From NCBI GenBank assembly GCA_007570785.1, contig ML664161.1, positions 40,664,360-40,728,359 on the forward strand: 64,000 nucleotides of DNA. The letters are read 5' to 3'. Under the pieces are notes generated by a model. That model was not told the origin of the DNA and ran no database searches. It worked only from the letters and a program-made list of their open reading frames with translations. Shown piece by piece: positions 55,455 through 64,000 of the stretch (position 1 is its first letter; the number at the start of each line of letters is the position of its first letter). Made by a program: the position numbers and the translations under genes. Origin of the DNA: Antilocapra americana. Lineage: Eukaryota > Chordata > Mammalia > Artiodactyla > Antilocapridae.

Positions 55455-56175
55455 ATATCTTTTTAACATGATAGATTTTTATTGAAGTAGAACACTCAGC
55501 AAAGTAAACAAATCATGAGTGGACATCTTGATGAATTTTCGCCAAATTAGTACACTCGTGTAAGCACCCCTGAGACCAAGAAAAAGTATTTGGTTAACCA
55601 AAAAGTTCATTTGGGTTTTTCTGATAGGAAAAAAAAAAATCTAAATGAACTTTCTGCCAATCCAATACTTTACTAGCACTTAAGAAATCCTGTCTGCCTC
55701 CTCCCAATTATCACCACTTATTCTCTCCATGGACTGCCACAGCTTTGATTTCTGACTCCATAGACTAGTTTGACTTATTTTTGCACTTTATATGAATGAA
55801 ACCATATTCAGTGTGTTCTTTTGTCTGACTTCATTTGGTCAGTGTTGTGTGCAGCAACTGTTCATTCATTTTCTTTGCTATGTAGTATTCCATTGTGGAA
55901 TCTAACACAACCCATTCATCCATTTATCCATTTCCCTATTTATGAACAACTGTGCTGCATGAGAACAGCCAAACATTGGGACTGTTATAAATGCTATGAA
56001 TTCTTATACACATATTTTTATCTTATGTTCACATATATTTGCTACATACCTAAGAGTGACATTGTTGGTTATAGATGTAAGTACATTCAGATTTGTTAAT
56101 GTTAAACAGTTTTTAAAAATGATTTTACCAATTTATATGATGCTACTGCATCCATCCTTGATATTGCAGTTGGCA
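55455..56175 (-). mobile_element. Old L1 (L1M-type) 3' region, antisense
   Basis: Reads tttttattgaagtagaacac, catcttgatgaattttcgcc, ctatgtagtattccattgtg, ctgtgctgcatgagaacagc, then gctacatacctaagagtgac. Reversed L1 3' region. A mariner hairpin (55587-55667) interrupts it. Confidence 0.75.
55587..55667 (+). mobile_element. Mariner-type MITE, 77 bp, hairpin-forming
   Basis: The body 55589-55665 is flanked by TA on both sides. The arms gtatttgg...aaagttcattt and the reverse complement of aaatgaacttt...ccaatac share an 11-bp perfect core (AAAGTTCATTT). The left arm resembles the ttggccaaaaagttcgtt end of ruminant mariner copies, from which I recall the miR-2284/2285 families to derive. Inserted in old L1. 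Confidence 0.75.
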
Positions 56176-56207
56176 GTATTTCATTATGGCTAAATAATAT
56201 TCCTTTG

Positions 56208-56398
56208 GGTCTTTCCAGGTTGTGGTAGTTGTAAAGAATCTGCCTACCAATGCAGAAGATGCAAGAGATGTAGGTTGGATCCCTGAGTCAGGAAGATCCC
56301 CTGGAGTAGGAAGTGGTAACCCATTCCAGTATTCTTGACTGGAAGATTCCATGGACAGAAGAGTCCAACCACAAAGAGTTGGACACAATTGAGCACAA
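56208..56398 (+). mobile_element. Bov-tA SINE (diverged)
   Basis: Reads ctttccaggttgtggtagtt, tggatccctgagtcaggaag, cagtattcttgactggaaga, aagagttggacacaattgag. Short internal deletion near the trailing body. Confidence 0.9.
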
Positions 56399-56410
56399 TA
56401 TTGCATTGTG

Positions 56411-56470
56411 CATGTATACATTCATATATATATATGAATATAGACTTATATATACATATATGTATGTATG
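56411..56470. repeat. (TA/TATG)n low-complexity repeat
   Basis: Degenerate tatatatgaatata / tatacatatatgtatg units directly after the SINE. Confidence 0.8.
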
Positions 56471-56745
56471 AACTTAGATGTTTTACTGTTAGCAGTAACA
56501 CAGTAGTAGTACTATAGATCACTATACTCTGTAGAAATACCACTACCTTTTCTCATCGTGGTCCTTTCATTCACTTTGTTAATATTTATTAGTAATAATC
56601 TCCAAAATTTTCTCCTCACTATCTCTTCTTCCCCTAATTCCAATAATTCTCTTTATTTTCACCCAATTTATTTTTCTAAAGTATGTTCCTTAACACACTC
56701 ATCTTTTCCTCAAAATCCTTAAGTTCTCCCGTTCCCTTCAAATAA

Positions 56746-56938
56746 ATCTTTCTTAATATCTCAGTTGGTAAAGAATCTGCCTGCAATACAGGATACCCAG
56801 CTTCGATTCCTGGGTTGGGAAAATCCCTTGGAGAAGGAAATGGTTACCCACTCCAGTATTCCTGCCTGAAGAATCTCATGGATAGAAGGGTCTGGCAGTC
56901 CGTGAAGGGTCGGACACAACTTAGCGGCTAAACCACCA
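56746..56938 (+). mobile_element. Bov-tA SINE with perfect 12-bp target duplication
   Basis: Body: tctcagttggtaaagaatct, cttcgattcctgggttggga, ccactccagtattcctgcct, ggtcggacacaacttagcgg. The perfect 12-mer cccttcaaataa lies at 56734-56745 and 56939-56950. Confidence 0.95.
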
Positions 56939-56950
56939 CCCTTCAAATAA

Positions 56951-57782
56951 CAACTCCAGGATACTACCAACTCCTTCCCCCAGAACTTAGCTACCCTATT
57001 TTCAGTCAAAAGCAGCCACTCTGTCCAAGTGTGCCAAAAGCTTCCCCACAGTCAATGATTTGGACATCTATACCCTTTCATGGGGTCCTTCCCCTAACCC
57101 ACCCTCTCCATTTCACCTCAAATGCCATTTCTCTCAGCAACCAGATATGCTTTCTTTCCTCCATTCAATCTTCCTGGAACTTTGTTCTGACATCACTTAA
57201 ATCACTTCCTTTAAGTTATGTCCCTTTGGTTATTAAGTTGTTCTGGTACTATCCTATTAGATGATAGGTAGGTTCATCTCTGGAGGAAAGAGGTGAAGCA
57301 TCACACAAAGCTTTCCTTTTAGAAGGTGCCCAGTAAATACGTATATAATTGAAGTGAACATATCCAATGTGTATACATTTTACCAAAACTCTCTGGATTG
57401 TTCGAACATGAATTTATCTGGTGAAGAGTGCCAGCAGTCTCTGGGTATGAGAGATGAAGCAAATTTAGCCAGAGAATCAGTTCAAAATCTGTTTGAATGA
57501 TACAGTCCACCATGTCCCAGATTGCTGCTTCTTACTTCCCCAAAGGGATATGTATTTTCCATGGAAATTGATTTCTACAAGGAAAAAGAAAGATTTGGAT
57601 CAATTTACCAATTTGTTCTCATCCAAAATGATACTGATTTGTATTGGATTATCTTCAAAATTCCCTTGGCACAAATAGTCTTCACTAGACAATGTCAACT
57701 GAGTGATATTTAACATACTGAAGACCCCTGCAAGTTCAGCAAGTAAGTGCAGCATGATTTGCCAGACTATTGAGGCATTGTT
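56951..57782. other. No recognised feature
   Basis: Mixed-composition DNA. Two overlapping open frames at 57493-57713 lack features. Confidence 0.4.
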
Positions 57783-58015
57783 GGAGACAGCGTGGTGGAG
57801 TGGAAAGAATATAAGTTTAAGAATCTGATAGACATAGTTGAAATGTTAATTATGATTCATGTATACATTGTGCACTGAGGTAAATGACTTAATCTCCCTA
57901 AATCTTGGTTTTGTCATCCATAAAATGGGAATAATAATATATAATTGCTAAGACTTCTGTAGAAATAAAATAATGATAATGTACCCAAAGCAGTTAATAC
58001 AGTGGCTGGACCTTA
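57783..58015 (+). mobile_element. MIR SINE, nearly full length
   Basis: Reads gacagcgtggtggagtggaa (head), gtcatccataaaatgggaat aataata (core) and cagttaatacagtggctgga (tail), in sense order. Confidence 0.88.
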
Positions 58016-58029
58016 GCTTTTCTTGCTTT

Positions 58030-58292
58030 TTCAGGGAGTCTTCCGTGACCCCCTAACTGTGTTAGGTCACCTGATATTCTGCTTTCTTAGCACGCTGTAT
58101 TTTTACTTCAAAATTTTTATCAAAGTGTATTTATACAGTTATTATTGTAGGTACTATAAGCACTGTGAGAGTGGTCCCATATGATAAACAGTCTCCTGTT
58201 ATATAGCCAGTATTTACCATAATGCCTGACACAGAGTTCATGGTCAAAAAATTATTAAAAAAAGAATGGATTAATAAATGAATGATAGTTTC
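58030..58292 (+). mobile_element. L2 LINE 3' end
   Basis: Reads gagtcttccgtgaccccct, aggtactataagcactgtga gag, cataatgcctgacacagagt, then taataaatgaatga. Typical L2 3' end in sense, just after the MIR. Confidence 0.78.
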
Positions 58293-58396
58293 CTTTCTTC
58301 CACCTATATACACAATGAAAATATAAGATAGAATGGCTGAGGTCCTTTATTTGTTTACACAGAATAGAATTTATGTATTAATATGAGTTCTACCCT

Positions 58397-59384
58397 TTCA
58401 GTTCAGTTCAGTTCAGTCGCTCAGTTGTGTCCGACTCTTTGAGACCCCATGAACCACAGCACACCAGGCCTCCCTGTCCATCACCAACTCCCAGAGCCTC
58501 CCCAAACTCGTGTCCATTGAGACGGTGATGCCATCCAACCATCTCGTCTTCTGTTATCCCCTTCTCCTCCTGCCCTCAATCTTTCCCAGCATCAGGGTCT
58601 TTTCAAATGAGTCAGCTCTTTGCATCAGGTGGCCAAAGAACACCCACCTTCCAATGAACACCCAGGACTGATCTCCTTTAGGATGGACTGGTTGGATCTC
58701 CTTGCAGTCCAAGGGACTCTCAAGAGTCTTCTCCAAAACCACAGTTCAAAAGCATCTTTCCATAACTACTGGAAAGACCATAGCTTTGACTAGATATATC
58801 TTTGTTGACAAAGTAATGTTTCTGCTTTTTAATGTGCTGTCTAGCTTGGTCTTAACTTTCCTTCCAAGGAGTAAGTGTCTTTTCATTTCATGGCTGCAAT
58901 CACCATCTGCAGTGATTTTGGAGCCCCCCCCCCAAAAAAAAGTCTGACACTGTTTCCACTGTTTCCCCATCTATTTGCCATGAAGTAATGGGACTTGATG
59001 CCATGATCTTAGTTTTCTGAATGGTGAGTTTTAAGCCAATTTTTTCACTCTCCTCTTTCACTTTCATCAAGAAGTTCTTTAGTTCTTCTTCACTTTCTGT
59101 CATAAGGATGGTGTCATCTGCTTATCTGAGGTTATTGATATTTCTCCTGGCAATCTTGATTCCAGCTTGTGCTTCTTCCAGCCCAGTGTTTCTCATGATG
59201 TACTCTGCATATAAGTTAAATAAGCTGAGTGACAATATGCAGCCTTGACGTACTCTTTTTCCTATTTGGAAGCAGTCTGTTGTTCCATGTTCAGTTCTAA
59301 CTGTTGCTTCCTGACCTGCATACAGATTTCTCAGGAGGCAGGTCAGGTGGTCTGGTGTTCCCATCTCTTTCAGAACTTTCCACT
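58397..59384 (-). mobile_element. BovB LINE 3' ~1 kb, antisense
   Basis: Starts on the plus strand with the reversed tandem tail (cagttcagttcagttcag) and runs back through the C-terminal RT to just upstream of YADD, ending near gaactttccac. The YADD tyrosine is a stop codon (TTA on this strand, 59122-59124). A C10/G10 run at 58924-58933 breaks the frame. Both features, and several other variants, recur in the copy at 34190-36812. Confidence 0.95.
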
Positions 59385-61556
59385 TTCAATTCAATCATAT
59401 TTGAAAACGCTATGCCTGTTTTCATGATTCTGGCACTGCTCAAACAATTGTTTAAGTGTCTGTTAAGGTCATACCATAAAACTCCAGTCCCCATTATGTT
59501 CATGTCATCAAGCATGGTGAGTCTGTCTGCCAAGTGTGGATTTTACTTTTGAAAACAGTTAGATATAATTTGGGATCAACTGTGGAAAATTAAACAGTTT
59601 TATTTTTTATCTGAAACAAAGTTTAACAAAGCATTATTAAAACTACTTTTCTTCTATGACTGTTCATTTGTAGACTCATTCCAAAAAAGAGTTTCATAAA
59701 TGAGTAAGGAAAGACATCATGATCTCCCAAAGTATATATTGGGAAGGGAAGTGCTTTTTAGAATGGATATTCAGCTTATTTGTGAAGCAAGCATACACAT
59801 ACAGAAATACACACCCATATGCACATGCATAAGAAAAATAATCCCACCCTTGTCTCCTCTGAAAATTGCATTTTTCTTTAAAGTCGTATCTGATATAAAT
59901 TGCATTTAAAACTTGTTTCTCACTGGATTTTCTAAGGAGTATGATGAGAATAGTAAATATCTCTCACTGAATAAAGCACAATACACATTTAATACCATTA
60001 CTGTTAGCGCCTTCCACCTCCCACTGGTGCTGTACTACTTCCCAAAGAAGTGAAATTTCTATAATGTTGTTATTATAGGGATTTTATGTTTGAAATGTGA
60101 TCTGAACAAGTTTGGTATTAAATTAATTTTGTCTACAGTGTAATATAGAATAGGAAATTCTAGTGAGAATTGTGTAACACATACAAATAGACGTATGATT
60201 TTTACTTTCTAACAGTGAATTCCTGTGATACTATGTTACTAGGATTACCATTTATGTTTTGAAGATGGGTGCCATAAACTGAAAGTCAAAGAAATGGCAA
60301 CACTGTCTGAAGCCTCATCTTGAGTCTATTTGAACTGTATGTCCAAAGGGAACGTTTCTATGGTGTAAATGCACAATATTCTCCGTTCAATTGTATTCCT
60401 TTGACAGTTATGTTTGCAACTTCATTGACTACTAGAGTATGGGAGATGAACAAAGCAAAGTGGCTTTAAAAGGTGGGGCCAAAAACAAGGAAAGTGGAAG
60501 AAAGAAGCTGGAACCAGGGTGCTAATGAAAAAAGTTGTGTGCAGCCTGACATCAACTTCCTCACTTTCGTCCAATTGGCTTAGCTTCCTTGATGAAGTCA
60601 TTGGCAACACCTAGGATTATAGAGTCTTATTTGCAGAATAATTTCTAAGTCATTTGGTACCCAAAATTAAATGTCTTTTTTGGCAATTTGGTTGAGGGCT
60701 GAACTATGACTTGTGGTAATTAATCCTCAAAAGAAGAGATCACTTTGTGCATTTCAGCAGTTGACTACCATCTTCAAAAGAACATGCGAAGAAATGTTTA
60801 ACCTATGCTTTCTCCACCAGGTGAAGTTTGGGGAAATTTGCATTCTGCTGGGTCTCCTTTCCTTTGTGCTTACCTGAACTTATTTATTTTATATTTTTAG
60901 AGAGGGCACATTGGCTGAGACATTTAAAATACAAAATGGTAATTAAGAGTGTTGGAGGCAGATCCAGCTGGCTTTGGAATAGCTCCCAATAGGTAGGCTG
61001 ACATTTCCACCCTCTAAGAGTCCCTGCTTGGATGCAGTTTTAGAGCAGCCAACCTTGATTCTACCCACCATTTGATTAAACAACAGAGAAACTGCAAATA
61101 GTAAAAGTCACTTCTCTTGGGCCAGCTTAAACTGACAGCAAATTCAAGAAGCGACAGTGATGAAAAAGGAGATTATGAATTAGAACAGAAGCTCAAGTGG
61201 CATTCTTCAAAGTGAGCATCTAAGCTGGTCAATGAGCCTTCGAAATGTAGAAATGGCATTAGCATCTCCATAAGAGTCTCCTGAGAGTCCTTTGAAACAT
61301 AGTTTAATTTTCACTTAGAATTTATGCCCAAGTAAGGGTTGAGATAAACAGTCACTTGTCTGCAAATCTTTAGGTGGGTACAGTTTACATGGTGACAGCA
61401 AGCCTGAGGTGTTAATGGGACAAGATGACAAAATACCATGTAAGACAGGTTTTCTGCCTCCTGGGAGTTTAACAAAATAATTGAGACAATAGATGTTCAC
61501 TTGGAACAACTAAGTAAAAATGACAGGTGTTGTATGATTAAATATTAAAATGAGAG
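59385..61556. other. No recognised feature
   Basis: About 2.2 kb without a named repeat. The part at about 60900-61300 is free of low complexity and could be conserved non-coding DNA. A pyrimidine-rich acceptor-like site (ctttctccaccag) lies at about 60809-60821, without an associated open exon. Confidence 0.35.
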
Positions 61557-61558
61557 TG

Positions 61559-61595
<37 letters not shown>

Positions 61596-61596
61596 A
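61557..61596. repeat. (TA)n(TG)n microsatellite
   Basis: About 9 TA units then about 11 TG units, directly before the Bov-tA head. Confidence 0.93.
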
Positions 61597-61800
61597 TCTC
61601 CCTGGTGGCTCAGACAGTAAAGTGGTAAAGTGTCTGCCTGCAATGTGGGAGACCTGGGTTCAATCCCTGGGTCAGGAAGATCCCCTGGAGAAGGAAACAG
61701 TACTCTTGCCTGGAAAAATTCCATGTACGGAGGAGCCTGGTAGGTGACAATCCATGGTGTCACAAAGAGTTGGACAGGGCTGAGCAACTTCACTTCACTC
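61597..61800 (+). mobile_element. Bov-tA SINE
   Basis: Reads atctccctggtggctcagac, tgggttcaatccctgggtca, gtcacaaagagttggacagg, and a cttcacttcac tail. A small internal duplication (agtaaagtggtaaag) and a deletion of the aatggcaacccactcc part are peculiar to this copy. Confidence 0.93.
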
Positions 61801-62086
61801 TAGATAGATAGACTGCTAGCCTGTCACATATCAGTTTTGGGAAATAAATGATAGCAATTGTATTATGATCCAGGTGAGTAATAGTGTGTTAGACTTAGCA
61901 CTATCTAGCTAAGTGTAGCAACTTCTGGGGTGTTTTCTTTTCTGCACTGTTTATGGAGTGATGGAAGACTTGTTCTATGGGTCCACTGAGGTCTTTATTA
62001 GGTTACATAGATATTTAACCATTGAATGTGTGACTGGGAGGATGTGACTTGGAAAGTATTCAGTAAGATCATTGGGAATGTAGGAA

Positions 62087-62533
62087 CATTTTTCCAGTAG
62101 TCATGTATGGATGTGAGAATTGGAGTATAAAGAAAGCTGAGCACTGAAGAATTGATGCTTTTGATTGATGCTGTGATGTTGGAGAAGACTCTTGAGAGTC
62201 CTGTGGCCTGCAAGGAGACCAAACCAGTCAATTCCGAAGGAAATCAGTCCTGAATATTCATTGGAAGGGCTGATGTTGAAGCTGAAACTCCAATACTTTG
62301 GCCACCTGATGCAAAGAACTGACTCACTGGAAAAGACCCTGATGCTGGGCAAGATTGAAGACAGGAGGAGAAAGGGATGACAGAGGATGAGATGGTGGGA
62401 TGGTATCACTGACTCAATGGACATGGGTTTGAGCAAGCTCTGGGAGTTGGTGATAGACAGGGAAGCCTGGCATGCTGCAGTCCATGGGTTGCAAAGAGTC
62501 AGACATGACTGAGTGACTGAACTGAACTGAAAG
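62087..62533 (+). mobile_element. BovB 3' end, 5'-truncated
   Basis: About 450 bp from tttttccagtagtcatgtat to gactgaactgaactgaa. It contains a local duplication of ttgatgcttttg (about 62152-62170). No coding potential. Confidence 0.94.
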
Positions 62534-63683
62534 AGTGTGATCTTTACTGGGTCTTGAATTTGGCTTAGTTGTCTAGAGTCTGAAGAAACTAAAAACCAGT
62601 TTTCATGCAAAATGACAATGGCCAATAATTTTCCCTCCCTGGATTTCAGTTTTCCAGTTCATAAAATGAGAGTAATAGACAAGGCAGTCTCTTAAGATGT
62701 GCTTTCTATGATGCATGTCAGTCCTCATTGATCTCACCTGCCCCTCCTCACTGCAATGGATGCCCTTCTCTCGATACTGTAACTCTGAGACCAGTTTCAG
62801 GGCCTTTATTGCAGAGTAAGTTTTCTAGATATTAAGTGCTGGACTTCTTAGCTCCTTATTTCCTATCTATTTTTCCTAGCTATTTATCTGTTTCTCATTT
62901 CTGACAATTATTTTTCTTTCTTTTTATGTTACTCTTCATTTCTCCACAATTCTCGTCTCCTTTAGACTTCTCTTCCACACCACTTTATCCTCTAAAATCT
63001 TCTCAAAGGATGAAAGGATATAGTGTTTAAAGTATTTTAAAGTGTTAAGTAGAAAACACTACAACAATAGTAACTCCTTTTTCATCTTTTTCTATTTTGG
63101 TGCATATCTTAATGTGCATTGCATATGAACTGCTAGGAAGATATTTCTCCACGCTAGTGAACAGTCTTTTAACTATATTAACCACAGGTTGGTATTTATA
63201 AATACTGCAGAGTATTTAATTAACCTATTCATATTTGGAACTGGCACATTCCATAGTTTGGCTGGATGAGTACAAGATGTTTAAGGAATCTTGTGCTAAT
63301 TATATTGCATATCTATGAAGGCTAAAGCAGCTGCAGTCTCTGCCTTTACATATTGTATCCTTCCTTTGTTGTATGATAGTTATACTCTAATTATGTAGAA
63401 AATATAGTTTGGTCATATGGCTCTCTCCATTGTAGAAAGGAACTTTTTCATCTTTATAATATTCGAAATCACATGGAATTTTCCTGGAAAGTCAGCACAG
63501 CATTTACAGTCAGCATCCATAGAAAATCTTGCCTTTCGATTTCCTTAAACCTGCCTTCCATCCTTCTCATTGCCTTGGTTTGCTCTCATCACTAATATTG
63601 TCACCCTGACCACACTCAGAGATTTTGTCTCCATTCTGGACATTGTAGCCTTTCTTTTCATTAGATTCTTCTCCTTTTTTAAA
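62534..63683. other. No clear feature
   Basis: A weak MIR-like piece (cagttttccagttcataaaa tgagagtaatag) at about 62648-62680. The rest is T-rich and unidentified. Confidence 0.4.
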
Positions 63684-63804
63684 TTTTATTTTTTGGGCAA
63701 ACTGCATGGCATGTGGGATCTTAGTTCCCTGAGCAGAGATCAAACCCTCGCCCCCTGACTTGAAACTGCAGAGTCTTAACCACTGGACTACCCTGGGAGT
63801 CCCA
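63684..63804 (-). mobile_element. CHR-type SINE, antisense, short form
   Basis: Reads gggcaaactgcatggcatgt, tagttccctgagcagagatc, gagtcttaaccactggacta, gggagtccc. Reversed head part only. Confidence 0.85.
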
Positions 63805-63949
63805 AGTTCTTCTCCATCTTGATTCTTTCCTTAACCTGGTATATGTGTACTCGCCTACTAGTTGTCATATTTTATTAACACCTCCTTTTAAATACATCTT
63901 CTTTTGCTGACTTGTTCTCCTTCACCACTAACTGGAAAATCTCAGAATC

Positions 63950-63997
63950 ACTTATTAATCTATTAATCTATCAGTCTATTAATGTATTGAGCTATCT
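63950..63997. repeat. Short degenerate (TCTATTAA)n repeat
   Basis: Reads cttattaatctattaatcta tcagtctattaatgtatt: about four related octamers at the window edge. Confidence 0.6.
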
Positions 63998-64000
63998 GTC

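Noticed and set aside
60805..60830. Acceptor-like ctttctccaccag|gtgaag
   Set aside because: No open exon with a donor follows in a consistent frame, and the six bases after AG are a poor donor.

Overview
This window is mammalian nuclear DNA, and specifically a pecoran ruminant, most likely a bovid. The sequence shows this directly. It is packed with Bov-tA SINEs (about 14 full or partial copies), BovB/RTE LINEs (about 9 copies or pieces), CHR-type tRNA SINEs (5 copies) and ruminant-type L1 3' ends. These sit on a background of older mammalian repeats (MIR, L2, L1M, MER2/Tigger, mariner). I see no bacterial-style operon, rRNA, tRNA gene, CRISPR array or complete host protein-coding gene. The window reads as intergenic DNA or the inside of a very long intron.

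Layout. 1-6.5 kb: an old L1 interrupted by a Bov-tA, then CHR, Bov-tA and a 1.3-kb BovB. 6.5-21 kb: sparse repeats and mostly single-copy-looking DNA. This part holds the only hints of host gene structure: a promoter-like patch at 9.46-9.79 kb, a splice-flanked 48-codon open segment at 18.95 kb, and a polypyrimidine-AG|GTAAGT junction at 20.08 kb that matches a recursive splice site. It also has a 17-bp perfect inverted repeat at 14.74 kb and a MER2 transposon at 20.87 kb. 21.6-26.5 kb: long unannotated AT-rich DNA. 26.5-39 kb: a nest of insertions. A BovB lies inside a BovB, a MIR is split by both a CHR SINE and a 2.6-kb BovB, and a 1.3-kb L1 tail follows. 41-47.8 kb: a probable antisense ERVL-like endogenous retrovirus relic, split by a BovB that carries the window's only assembly gap (100 N). 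47.8-55.4 kb: mostly unannotated. 55.4-64 kb: L1 with a mariner hairpin inside, several Bov-tA, MIR, L2, two more BovB and a final CHR SINE.

All transposon reading frames seen are broken, so no element here looks capable of moving by itself. The observations most worth checking are: (1) two BovB copies in opposite orientation that share the same stop codon in place of the reverse-transcriptase YADD tyrosine plus several other variants, suggesting a dead-RT sub-lineage spread by enzyme supplied in trans; (2) the recursive-splice-site-like junction; (3) a T17 tract flanked by an 18-bp duplication, resembling a tail-only retrotransposition; (4) a 77-bp mariner hairpin like those behind ruminant microRNA families. 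I did not find a new multi-gene system. Repeat family names are by recall of consensus sequences and were not checked against a database; boundaries are approximate to about 5-20 bp unless a target duplication fixes them.
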